DNA from: Ectobius pallidus
Taxonomy: Eukaryota; Arthropoda; Insecta; Blattodea; Ectobiidae
Reading direction: 5' to 3'
DNA: 64,000 bases
NCBI GenBank assembly: GCA_964059195.1
Contig: CAXKWD010000001.1
Span: forward strand, 118,353,751-118,417,750
Made by a program: the position numbers and the translations under genes. Positions 47,104 to 57,493 of the stretch are shown in pieces. Position 1 is the first letter of the stretch. Each line of letters begins with the position of its first letter. Under the pieces are notes generated by a model that was not told the DNA's origin, made no database searches, and saw only the letters and a program-made list of their open reading frames with translations.

Positions 47104-48787
47104 TCCAGCCAGAAAGGAATGAAAGGCTATGGCAAAAAAATAATACCAAGCTAAGACTCAATATTAATCCAGATAAAGTAACTTTTTGTTTAACTCCGAA
47201 GTTTAGCTAATGACATAGAGGTAAACAACTTCTTTTTTAAGTTTCATATACCAGCATAAAAATTGATAAGATTGATAAATAGACTTCAGAATATACACCT
47301 TTATATTAACCAGCAATCTGGCTATCAAATCTCTGATTTCTTTAAATAATTAAAAGGTAAAATAATTACTTATTATGAGAACTATATTGAAAACTTTTTC
47401 TTGAATTAAACAAGACATAAATACAGATATATAAAAGGCATTCAACATGAGACGCATTCATATGCAAACACATCTCAATATTATAAATTGACCAACTAAG
47501 CGTTCTCTAATTCCACAGTCAAAACATGATTATTCCTTGACAAGAGTCCTTTGTAATTATAATCTTGATATGAGGACATGACGATATAAATTTAGGCATT
47601 AGTTCAATCCCACAATGAAACAGTGTCTATACACTAGATGTAATGAAACATGCTTATTTAGTTTGTTTGAAGAGTCTATTCTTCTTAACAAAGAGTATGC
47701 ATATAACAATTAACCTGCCCAAGAATGGGACAGAACAGAAAAACACAAGAAAAATTCTTGCGGTCCAAATTTCGTTTACTTGAATATATTAGGTGAGTCC
47801 AAACTTTCACCCATCACATGATCAAACGGAGAGCATACAGATCAGATGTTCCATCTTGAAATATTCAGTGAAGAAATCTAGCAAGCGAAGAAGGTGCGCC
47901 ACAGAGAAGACAGGCGGGCACAGAAGATAGTGGCAGATCCGGCCACACAAGATGGCAAATATCAATTTCGGGCCGTCGCCCGATGATACAGTCCACAAGA
48001 CGTCCAGACAAGCATGGTGCACTCATGCACATCCAGAACAGGCACAAACTCCACATGTCCATATGTCACACTGAAACACCAACAGAACCACACAGTATCC
48101 ATTTTCTTGTGAGGAAAGGGGGAAGGTGTGTGAATAGCTCCTCCGAAACTGCGTAATTCAGGTTAAATTACATTGTGGCTTGACAATAGTTCCTTTGATT
48201 GTATTAAAGTAGTTACTTCTTGGGATGAAATCATATTGAATCAATGATTTATATAATTTCTTGTTAAATTGGGTTTCCATTTCTTCTTATTCTTCTTAAT
48301 TAAATTATGTTACTTCCTGGCCAAGAAGATTTTGTCTTTTTTCAGGTCAGCTTTTTTCATCAAAGCCTAAGCATCAAGATTTATTCTGAATACTGCAGAA
48401 TAATAAATACAATATCTTTGAAGTTGGTCAACTTCATATTACATTTACAAAATTTACAATCTTTCAGCATATATTTCAACATATATCTTCTACAAACACT
48501 TTAAAATTTAATTTACATATTTATATAATTTAAATAGTTCTCATAAAAAGGAGTATGTTGCCAAGAAAATATTTACTGCCACCAAAATATGAGGAAGAGT
48601 TATGTCATTTAGTGCGAGTAACAGGAATTTAAGTTTCAAAATTGGACAATAACATGAAATAGTCTCGGGGCAATCCACACAAACCAAGACATAAATGATA
48701 TCTTTACGCACAATTTAAAACAATATACACTCAAAAAATTCTTCACATCACTAGAATTTCTTACCAACCAGCTATACCAACAGCTGC
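47104..48787 (-). other. Element 2 non-coding region between pol and 3' LTR
   Basis: About 1.7 kb after the pol stop. Two overlapping short frames near 47,822-48,062 lie in a GC-richer patch but show neither a signal peptide followed by a fusion or membrane region nor any other env feature. It is presumably the untranslated 3' part of the element RNA. Confidence 0.7.
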
Positions 48788-51700
48788 TTACTGAATTCCT
48801 GCAAGAGAATCATTATGAAAATATTTAAGTTGAGTCGCATGGCATCGACGAATGGATTGATCAGAACAATGCTGCAACAAGAAAGAAACTCCATTATGTA
48901 ACACTTCAATAATTCGATAGGGACCCAAGAAACGAGGTGCCAGTTTCTTAGCAAAATGGGCCGCAGCCTTACTTATAGGGTAGTTTTTACACATAACAAT
49001 GTCTCCCACCTTGAATGAACAGGGACCCCTACCCTTATTATATCTCATAGCCCTTCTGCGATGAGCTAACTTCAAATTTCGGGCAGCAGACTTCCAAGTT
49101 TTAACTATGTGTTCTGAAGAAAAGGTATCAGGAAGAAGGTCGGACAATTTCCATAAATTACTTAAAGGATTGTTCGGTGGGAAAGTAAACAATAAGGAGA
49201 ACGGAGTGTGGCCATGACTTTCATGTTTGGCAGTGTTAAAAGCAAACTGCAACCACGATAGGTCTCTGTCCCATAAGGTATGATCCTGATGATGAAAGGC
49301 AATCAAGGCATTTTTCAGATTCCTCATCACTCTCTCTGCGTGTGAGGGGTTGGGGTAAAAAGGTGTAGTCGTAATATGTTGCACACCCAAACGAAAGCAG
49401 AAGTTCTTAAATACATGCGACAGGAACTGCGGAGCATTGTCCGACACCAGAGACTGGCACACACCAAAATTCTGAAAGATGGAACCAAGGGATGAAATAA
49501 CCTTCTCCGCACGGGAATCCCGCAAAGGAAATAACCATGTAAACTTAGAGAAGGCGTCAACCACAACTAGAATGAAAGCATTCCCCTTCTTAGATCTGGG
49601 CAACTTACCTAAGAAATCGATAAAGAATTTCTCGAATGGTTTCTGTGGTACAGAAGAAGCAAGCTCACCAACCCGAGTATTCAAAGCGGGTTTGGCCATG
49701 GCACAAATTTGACAAGCCTTTATCCAATGCCGGATGTCTTGTGGCATGCCATGCCACCAAAAGGCAACCTGAATTTTAGCCAGGGTTTTCTTTATTCCCA
49801 GGTGAGCTCCAAAAGACGACGCATGGAAATACTTAAATACCATCGGTTGGAGACTAGGAGGAAGAACTACCTTAGGCGACTTTTGCCTACCTACAAGAAT
49901 CTGAAGAGTGTCACCTACCAAACGATAGTTACCAATAATTTCACCAGCCTTTAACCTGGTAATAAGAGGAGCAAGATCAGGATCCAAACCCTGATAATAC
50001 GATATATCAGAAAAAGCCAGCGGAACATTAGAAAGAAGAGGGGCCAAGACATCATGCTGAAGAAGAGAAGCAGGAGTCGCAACAGAGTCAACAGGTTCTT
50101 CTGGCTCCGAAGGATAACCTTCAAACATACGCGAAAGCGTATCGGCCAGAACATTCTCAGTACTCTTAATATGGACACAAGTGAACTTGAAAGCAGAAAG
50201 GCGGACTGCCCACCGAGCCAACCGTCCAGTCTTTCGGGGCCTACCAAGACACCAAGATAGAGCTTGATTGTCGCATTCAAGAGTAAAATTCACATGTTCA
50301 ACATACATCTTGAATTTTTCAAGAGCAAAGAGGACAGCTAGAGCTTCCATTTCGTATATGGAGAAGGCTTGCTCTTGCCTGGTGAGAGATCTCGAAGCGT
50401 AAGCGATGGGCTTACGTCCCTCCGGAAATTCCTGTAATAGTACAGCACCTAACCCTAAGGCTGACGCATCAGTCTGCACGATGAAGGGCCTCGAAAAATC
50501 AGCCATCGCCAGAATTGGCGGATTCATAATGGCGCTCTTAAGGTCTTCAAAAGCGGCTTGTTGCTCATCCGACCATACAAATTGAGCAGATTTAGCTCGA
50601 AGACGGTTCAATGGTGCTGCACGGGCTGAGAACTTAGGGATGAATTTGGAAAAGAAATTAAGCATCCCGATAAAGCGAGCTACACCCTTCACATTAATAG
50701 GCTTAGGAAAATTCCTGATGGCTACAGTACGCTCGGGATCAATCGCTACACCTTGAGGTGATATAAGATGACCAATAAATGACAATTGGGGCCTGGCAAA
50801 TTGAACCTTTGCTGGTTTAACAGTAAGGCCCGCATCCCTCAACCTACGAAAAACTTCATGAAGATGCTGGATATGAGATGTGAAATCCTTACTATAAATG
50901 ACCAAATCATCCAAATAATTGTATACATACTCGAACTTGATATCAGAAAAGATGGAATCCAGGAGGCGTGTCAACACTTGAGCACCGGTGGCAAGGCCAA
51001 ATGGTAGGCGGCAAAACTCGAAATGATTCCACTCGGTCGAGAAGGCAGTAATGTGTCTAGATGACTCTTTTAAAGGAATTTGATAGTACGCGCTATTCAG
51101 ATCTAGCGAAGAAAAAACAGTGGCACCAGCAAACCAATGAGCGGCAGAGTGTATATCGGGTAGCGGCATGGCTTCAATATGGATTTTCTGATTCAGAGCA
51201 CGATAGTCAATAACAGGACGGAAGTCATCTGTCCCTTTAGGCACGAGGAAAATGGGGCTAGCATACGATGACACTGACGGACGGATAATGCCCTGCTTCA
51301 GCATTTCATCAATTTTCTGTCTCATGACTTTAAGCTTAGGTGGGGACATACGATATGGGGCTAACCGAACTGGAGCTCGGTCCTTCAGCAATATCTCATA
51401 TTCTAGAACGTTTGTCTGGCCAAGTTTATCAGTTAATACTTGAGGGAAACTAGAGATTAAATTCTGAATTTCATTCCTTTGCTCTACGGACAAATGATCC
51501 AAACTGACATCAGAAACTTTATCTGTAACAGCATTTAATGGCCGTTGAATCTCACTATGACTATTACTGACAGAAGGTCTAGGAAAGTGAATTTTAATTT
51601 TATAATCAGGAGCAAAACGAAAATGTATAAGCGCTCTTTGCAAGTCCAAAACTAAGCCAGTAAAACGAGCAAAGTCCACTCCCAAAATTACTGGACATAC

Positions 51701-53680
51701 GAGATTAGAAATCACAATGAAAGAAAACTTCCACGAAAACTTACTAATCTTCAAATAAAGGGAGACTCGACCCAAAATTGAAAGAGGTGAGCCATCGGCA
51801 GCCACCACAGAACACAGATATGGATCAATATCTTCAACAGATATACCTAAAGTAAGCAAGGTCTTCAAATCAATACACGAACTCACAGCACCCGAATCCA
51901 ACAATGCTACCGAGTGATACTTATTAAGCAAAATATCTATCATGGGTAAATAAAGAGGACGTCTGGCCTTACAGCCCATGCTACTATATAACACAGAATT
52001 ACGCTGACTATCATGTTTCTGCAAAAAATTCAATGGTAACTCTAATCCAGAACTCTCATTATTATTATTATTATTTGAAGGATGCACCATAGAAATTGAA
52101 GCTACCATAGGAGTGTTTCCTTGAGAAATCCTACGCTGATGACAATCTTTAACTAAATGTCCTACTTGATGACAAAAATAGCACGTTCTAGCTTCAGAAC
52201 GATCATTACTTCTACCCAACACAGTAGTGTTGCGAATATCATTAACCGGCCTACTATCAGAATGAAAACGGGGAAAACCCCTATTAATAGATCTTTGAAC
52301 TGGAAAACTATTATTAGCAAAGTTACTGTTAGAATATTCACGATGCACCCTGTCTCCACGAAGGGCATCATTCCTATGCCTATTACTAGAAACATCCCTC
52401 ACATTAGAACGTGAGTTAAGAGAACGAGGAACAGAAAATTTTTGATTACTGAAATTACTAGAATTTCCCCTCAAAACCCCAGGACCGGCAAAAGAATTAG
52501 GCCTACGACTATCAGAACAGGCAACTTCAGCAGCTTGAGAAATAAGATCAGACAACTCATCAAAATTAGTAGGTCTTCGAGCAAACGTAAGACAAGATCT
52601 CGTATTAGGTTCGAGACCCGAAAGAATAACTTGTATAATTTGTAACTCAGAATCTGTTATCTGAAAGACAGCAGCCTGAAGCCTAATATCTTGTATAAAT
52701 TCTGATAAGGATTCGCCTACTCTCTGCGGTCTATAGTAATATTCATTCAACAAGTCATATCTAATACGAGAGGGAATAAACTGTGTTAATATTTGAGCAT
52801 GGAAAGAAGCTACAGATTGATTAAGACAAACAGTCTTACAAAGAATGTCAAGAACACTATCTGAAACTATACCCAATAATAATTGTAACACCACACTATC
52901 CCTAACCTTAAAGTAAAGGGCTTGTTGATAGAACTTCACTAAAAAAGTCAAAAAGACCAGAACATCAGAAATCTGGGACACAACAAACATGGTTTGTCTA
53001 TCTATTAATCTTTGCAGAGGATGAGGAACTTTAAGTGGCGCAAAGGCAGATACTAAGTCAGTTGAAAGAGGCGCTTCCAGATTCCTCGTCATCGGCGAAG
53101 AAATAAATGTAGAATCATTAGCTATTTGGTCAGACGTATCCTGAACCACATTAGGCCTATCTAGCAACTGCGGGGTAGTCTGAACTAAGACTTCTCGCTG
53201 ATCATTAACTCTATTTAAAACATGAGGAGAAGTCTGCATAATATTATCATCTGCCAAATTAATTAACTCTACCTCAGGAGTAGAAAGAAGGGGACGTAAA
53301 TCCTGAAACAGTTTATCTAAATCCATAGAAAACGTCTGAGTATTAGGCATATCGCTTAACATGAACAGACGATTCTCTACATGCCATAAGCGATGACGGA
53401 AACGTCTCTTTTGTTTAACCGTAGCCTCTGGGTCAGCAAACAGATCAGTGGCTAAATTAACTAACTCAGCTACCTTTAATTTAAGTGAAGAAAGTTCAGC
53501 CAATGCTGCTTCCTCAGAAATAATTTGTTTAACGGGAATTTTAGTAGCAACTTGTTTCATTAAAGACAATAAAGAGGGCAAATCTAAAGTCTCACTAACA
53601 GGGACACCACGAATCCTAAGTTCAAAAAGCAACTCATCTTTTCTTAAAAGATCCCACGAAAGAGGGTAATGTAAATCCAT
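48788..53680 (-). CDS. gag-pol: Gag-Pol polyprotein of Element 2
   Basis: A single 1,630-codon frame without frameshift or stop. Gag: an N-terminal helix-rich stretch (about 5-45, SAP-like), capsid-like region (about 215-390), Ser/Arg/Asn-rich linker and one CCHC zinc knuckle (C500, C503, H508, C513). Protease: the active-site motif LLDSGA with D595. Reverse transcriptase: about 770-960, with YLDD at 922-925. RNase H: about 1,045-1,165, with D1071 in TDAS. Integrase: H2C2 zinc site (H1286, H1293, C1323, C1326), catalytic D1355, D1414 and E1449 (34 residues between the last two), and a GPY motif at 1586-1588. There is no chromodomain. It makes particles, copies the RNA and inserts the DNA. The first Met, about 180 nt from the primer site, is taken as start. 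A fused gag-pol frame implies protein ratios are set without frameshifting. Confidence 0.95.
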   Translation of the reverse strand: MDLHYPLSWDLLRKDELLFELRIRGVPVSETLDLPSLLSLMKQVATKIPVKQIISEEAALAELSSLKLKVAELVNLATDLFADPEATVKQKRRFRHRLWHVENRLFMLSDMPNTQTFSMDLDKLFQDLRPLLSTPEVELINLADDNIMQTSPHVLNRVNDQREVLVQTTPQLLDRPNVVQDTSDQIANDSTFISSPMTRNLEAPLSTDLVSAFAPLKVPHPLQRLIDRQTMFVVSQISDVLVFLTFLVKFYQQALYFKVRDSVVLQLLLGIVSDSVLDILCKTVCLNQSVASFHAQILTQFIPSRIRYDLLNEYYYRPQRVGESLSEFIQDIRLQAAVFQITDSELQIIQVILSGLEPNTRSCLTFARRPTNFDELSDLISQAAEVACSDSRRPNSFAGPGVLRGNSSNFSNQKFSVPRSLNSRSNVRDVSSNRHRNDALRGDRVHREYSNSNFANNSFPVQRSINRGFPRFHSDSRPVNDIRNTTVLGRSNDRSEARTCYFCHQVGHLVKDCHQRRISQGNTPMVASISMVHPSNNNNNNESSGLELPLNFLQKHDSQRNSVLYSSMGCKARRPLYLPMIDILLNKYHSVALLDSGAVSSCIDLKTLLTLGISVEDIDPYLCSVVAADGSPLSILGRVSLYLKISKFSWKFSFIVISNLVCPVILGVDFARFTGLVLDLQRALIHFRFAPDYKIKIHFPRPSVSNSHSEIQRPLNAVTDKVSDVSLDHLSVEQRNEIQNLISSFPQVLTDKLGQTNVLEYEILLKDRAPVRLAPYRMSPPKLKVMRQKIDEMLKQGIIRPSVSSYASPIFLVPKGTDDFRPVIDYRALNQKIHIEAMPLPDIHSAAHWFAGATVFSSLDLNSAYYQIPLKESSRHITAFSTEWNHFEFCRLPFGLATGAQVLTRLLDSIFSDIKFEYVYNYLDDLVIYSKDFTSHIQHLHEVFRRLRDAGLTVKPAKVQFARPQLSFIGHLISPQGVAIDPERTVAIRNFPKPINVKGVARFIGMLNFFSKFIPKFSARAAPLNRLRAKSAQFVWSDEQQAAFEDLKSAIMNPPILAMADFSRPFIVQTDASALGLGAVLLQEFPEGRKPIAYASRSLTRQEQAFSIYEMEALAVLFALEKFKMYVEHVNFTLECDNQALSWCLGRPRKTGRLARWAVRLSAFKFTCVHIKSTENVLADTLSRMFEGYPSEPEEPVDSVATPASLLQHDVLAPLLSNVPLAFSDISYYQGLDPDLAPLITRLKAGEIIGNYRLVGDTLQILVGRQKSPKVVLPPSLQPMVFKYFHASSFGAHLGIKKTLAKIQVAFWWHGMPQDIRHWIKACQICAMAKPALNTRVGELASSVPQKPFEKFFIDFLGKLPRSKKGNAFILVVVDAFSKFTWLFPLRDSRAEKVISSLGSIFQNFGVCQSLVSDNAPQFLSHVFKNFCFRLGVQHITTTPFYPNPSHAERVMRNLKNALIAFHHQDHTLWDRDLSWLQFAFNTAKHESHGHTPFSLLFTFPPNNPLSNLWKLSDLLPDTFSSEHIVKTWKSAARNLKLAHRRRAMRYNKGRGPCSFKVGDIVMCKNYPISKAAAHFAKKLAPRFLGPYRIIEVLHNGVSFLLQHCSDQSIRRCHATQLKYFHNDSLAGIQ

Positions 53681-53851
53681 GTTAAATATTTAATCCAAAT
53701 TCAATAATTCCAATAAGAAGGACAAAAGAAATTGATCCTCTAATTAACACAATGCGATCGAAGAGCGCATTCCTCCCCTGTCAGCCAGAATGAGATCAGC
53801 TAACAACATGAAAAGTAAGGGGATCAGCAGAAGGCCGATATTAAAGAATGT
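53681..53851 (-). other. Element 2 leader
   Basis: A short untranslated leader of about 170 nt between the primer-site hairpin and the Gag-Pol start. No signal can be named. Confidence 0.7.
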
Positions 53852-53870
53852 TGGTAGCTGTCTGCTACCA
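53852..53870 (-). promoter_or_regulatory. Element 2 primer-binding site inside a hairpin
   Basis: In element sense the sequence is TGGTAGCAGACAGCTACCA. Its first 10 bases (53,861-53,870) complement the 3' end of animal initiator tRNA-Met (TCTGCTACCA), and the match stops there. The 19 bases form a perfect 7-bp stem with a 5-base loop, so the primer site pairs with the bases just downstream, which copy the tRNA's GCTACCA end. Two bases separate it from the LTR. Confidence 0.8.
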
Positions 53871-53872
53871 CT

Positions 53873-55813
53873 TGTAACGGGTTTTAACTTGATTTGGGTT
53901 GTAATATAAAAATTATTTATTTCTGAATAACTCTTGAAGTGGAATAGAATAATTGCTTTCATAAATTAAATAACACTTGAATGTACTTGTAATAACTTGA
54001 CTTCATTACTTGTAATACTGGGTGAAATTATTTATCATATCAAGAATAATTTGTAACTATAAATTCCAATATACTTATAAAACTTGAAGGTTAGGTTAAA
54101 ACTCAGAATAGCAATAATTAAGCATAATATTAACATTACAACCAGCAACTAAACTGGATAGAAAATAATCAAATCAAAGTAGAACAAACTGGAAGCAACC
54201 ACTGGGATCATTTCCCCAAGGAGAACATAGATCGTCTCATTCAGGGATCAAGAGAAGGAATGCATAGAATACTAATTAAAGTCACTAGTGATGTATACTG
54301 AATATATTTGAATATCATAAGTGTATATATATCATTTAAATAAATACCAATCACAATTTTACATATATGAAATAAAATATATATTTACACACTATTTACA
54401 AGCAGCGATGCCAAAGATTCAGTTCTAGTCAAACCCCAAAATGTTGAACTACAATCCTAAGTACAGAAAACTATTTCACGACCTTCCAAACCATCTGGAT
54501 TATGAACCTGAATAACCTAACAGAGAATTAAATACATGTAATATCTGAAATAATAGCAAAGTAAAATAAAAGGGGAAATTTAGATACATTTACTTGAGCT
54601 TACTAAATACTTACTATGAAAAATATTTAACGTAGCAGAAATCTAAATTGGAAAAAGTCACAAAAATAAATAAGAAATAGCTAAATATGTAATACTCCAA
54701 ATAAGAAAATATAAATGTGAGATATAGACTGGGTAATAATTATACAAAATTTAAATATAAGAAAAATTTCAAGTTAAGAAAAGGAACAGAGAAATACTGG
54801 TTAGGAAAATATTTGATAATAGCAATAACTGTTTCACAGAGAATTCCTAACGGAAAGGTACAAGCATAAGTTAAATGGAGACAGGAAAAATCTAGAACAC
54901 GCCGCGTGACGTCAAGTAAAGACAGAAATAGAAATCTCAGATTTACAATATAAAGGCGTAAATATGTCCACAGTTAATTATGAGCATAACATCCGGAACT
55001 GTACTTAAGAAAACTTCACTAAGAAAAAAAAGGAAAATGAGAACTAGCCTCACACGAAAAACGCAATGGCAGTTATAATACGGAAATGCTGAAATATTAA
55101 CTACAGTATAATAAGAATATAATTCTCAAAATCTTTATTCATAGACAGGGAAAAGAGATTTCAATTAAATACACAAAGAACTGTGAATGTCTATATATAT
55201 ACACGCGAGCAAACATTAAAGGGAATTCTTACGTAGCAACGGCCTGAATCACGGCATACTGAATCGTACATATTTCTGTACAGGAAAAATGCACGCAAGA
55301 AACCAGGGGAAAGTTACGTAGAATGAAAAATAGTAAGCTTGCTTATATGTTACTGTATTAGCTTAGAAACATCCTTACTTCAATGTAAATACAAATAATG
55401 GGAAAACTGGAGTTGGCTAGAACTGATTCTAATTCAAAGCATCATAATCTGAATTAAGTAAAATATCACGGCATTCTCAACATGGCCGAGTGAACTTTAA
55501 CTATATAAATCGCGAAACATGGTTTGTGAGAAAACCACAGACTGATATTTGACTGGCATGGTAAAATGCATTAACTACCGAAAATGTACTCGCAATAAAG
55601 CATAACTCACCTCGAACAGCAAATGGTGAAACGGCAGAACAAACTTCAAAGCACTACATCGTTGGACTCCAGGCAACATACTAACTTTGCCACTCTCGCT
55701 TCACGGCAACCCTTCCGAAAAACTAGCAAGGGCTGCGCGCGCAGCGTGAAGACAAAAGAAAATCGCAAACCAGCCATGTTTACAAATACTCGTGAACAAC
55801 GATAACCACTTCA
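53873..55813 (-). repeat. Element 2 5' LTR
   Basis: 1,941 bp, starting TGAAGTGG at 55,813 and ending CCGTTACA at 53,873 in element sense. It holds the promoter of the element. It matches the 3' LTR apart from the patch adjoining the primer site. A GC-rich GCGCGCGC segment lies near 55,735. Confidence 0.92.
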
Positions 55814-55817
55814 TATT
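55814..55817. repeat. Target-site duplication of Element 2 (right)
   Basis: TATT, identical to 45,148-45,151; host sequence continues with a T run. Confidence 0.8.
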
Positions 55818-57041
55818 TTTTTCCGGGAGGAACTAGGATGTGATAGATATGATGAATGCAAATTATGAAGAAATACTGTAGTACCGCTTCTGTTCGGAAA
55901 AGTAAAAGTAATTTAAATCTCTTTCAAGCCGTCATATATAAATTCACAGTTAATTAATTATATAATACGAATCTATTATACGACGTACATAGTCTGTAAA
56001 TTCCCAAAAGTACAAGAGATGGAGTCATGGCAACTATTTTTGTCCTCGAAGTAAGGAAATGGTACTATGAGACGTTGTATGTCACGGGAGAGGATGGCAT
56101 CTCCATTATAAAGACACGTCATTGTGATGTAAGGTTATACGAATAGAGAGGTGATGGTAATGTAGTTGTGAGTCGCCCGTCGTGTAGAATGGATATGACA
56201 AGTTGTGAACAGCATTCTTACGTCTATAAAATAGTCATTATCCAAGCGAGAAATTCCAGAGAACGCCACAAGGAGCTGACGGAAGCTTTGGGGAATAATG
56301 CCCATCAGTACCTAACTAAAGAGATCATGAATTGGGTATGTGTGCTTTCATGCTTCCAACCACCACAATACATTAGGGTGGCACGATGCAGCAGAGCATG
56401 GAAGTTTATGGGTGTCTGTTTCCTTCACTATCCCACTTTGCCTAGTACCCATAATCTGCATTATACATTTATATTCCATACCCTGCCCTTTCATTTGTAT
56501 ATTTAAAAACTTTAAAATGGTCTAACATTTTCAAAAGAAAAATAGTTGTCGTATAATTCTTTACAAATTACAGAATTACTTCAATTTACGCAAGATTGAT
56601 TTTCAGTCCCATACCTTATTTATTTCTACACAAGAGATTTCCATAGCCCTAGGCCTACTGTTAAGTGAATATTTTGTGCACCTCATGATACTTTTTTTAT
56701 AGTTTTAGTTTTAAAAGTAATACCTTTTTTCTTTTTGTTGCAGGTAAGGTGAGATTATGCGATTAATTCAGGATTTAGATATTATAAACAGCTAGCGATG
56801 TAAGTATTTTTACTAACTGTTAAATCTGAATTATTATATCTTTAGCTTTAAGTAAACTATTTTAAAGAAAGTATGATTGGACGCCTAGAAAAAAAAAATG
56901 TTTTATGTGAGGTAGACAACACGAATTTGTGTCCCTGAGTATGAATAACATAGGCCCATTTTCAGTTCACTGAAGTTCGATATATTTTTACTGTTACTGC
57001 CGCATTAGTTTTGTAGCAGTGTAAATATATTTTGTCCATTT
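55818..57041. other. Host DNA, one exon-like segment
   Basis: Mostly AT-rich. At 56,168-56,506 a 112-codon plus-strand frame includes a less AT-rich stretch (about 56,247-56,335). This encodes a charged peptide with pieces RNSRERHKELTEALG and YLTKEIMNW and ends at a good donor, TGG/GTATGT. The acceptor is weak and no family is recognised, so a gene is only possible. Confidence 0.3.
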
Positions 57042-57054
57042 AAGACGGCACGGT
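57042..57054. repeat. Target-site duplication of SINE C (left)
   Basis: AAGACGGCACGGT, perfect 13-bp match to 57,481-57,493. Confidence 0.9.
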
Positions 57055-57480
57055 CCATCGCTGTGGCGTGCAGGGGGCCCGGGTTCAATTCCTGGTCGGA
57101 ACACGTTACCTGGGTGAGATTTTTCCGGGGTTTTTCCTCACCTGTAAGACAAATGTCAGGTAACATTAGGCCCTTGTGGTCCCCAGATATCATCTGGCCG
57201 TCATTATCATCTTCGTCCCATCCTCGCCGTCTTCGGGGTGAGTGTGTGTGAATGGTGGGTCTCGTCCTATGTCTGCGTGTTGTCTCAGAGCTGGCCCCGG
57301 CATTGGGCTGATCACTCATCCGGGGAGGCCCTCCATGTCCCTGTCTGGTCAAAAAAGTATGCCTATGTTGTGATCCATAGTTCATTCCTCTCCCGACGGG
57401 TCGCGGCCCGGTAAGGCCCGGGCGGTGCGGGTCGAATAAAGGTCCCCTAAAAGGGAGAGGTAAGACTACGAAAGATAGAA
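57055..57480 (+). mobile_element. SINE family C, full-length insertion
   Basis: A 426-bp unit between perfect 13-bp target duplications. The head keeps a clear B box (GGGTTCAATTCC near 57,080) after a short A-box-like part; the A box is weak, so the head may be 5' shortened. The long body is GC-rich (CTTGTGGTCCCCAGATATC, CGGGTCGCGGCCCGGTAAGG), and a short A-rich end (CGAAAGATAGAA) precedes the right duplication. The older copy is at 7,669-8,069. A 167-codon minus-strand frame spans the SINE and is an antisense artefact. Confidence 0.9.
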
Positions 57481-57493
57481 AAGACGGCACGGT
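57481..57493. repeat. Target-site duplication of SINE C (right)
   Basis: AAGACGGCACGGT, identical to 57,042-57,054. Confidence 0.9.

Larger units (their letters stand above)
45152..55813 (-). mobile_element. Element 2: complete Ty3/gypsy retrotransposon (10.7 kb)
   Basis: Minus orientation. It has LTRs of 1,942 and 1,941 bp with TG ... CA termini, a 4-bp target duplication TATT, a primer site two bases from the 5' LTR and a polypurine tract against the 3' LTR. One uninterrupted Gag-Pol frame has RNase H before integrase, the Ty3/gypsy order. No env-like frame follows pol. The LTRs appear identical except for a cluster of changes in the last 43 bp of U5. With an intact frame and near-identical LTRs, the element is young and could be active. 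It shares no sequence with Element 1 that I can see. Confidence 0.93.

Noticed and set aside
47822..48062. Possible env remnant downstream of Element 2 pol
   Set aside because: The two short overlapping frames lack a signal peptide, cleavage site or membrane anchor in the expected order.
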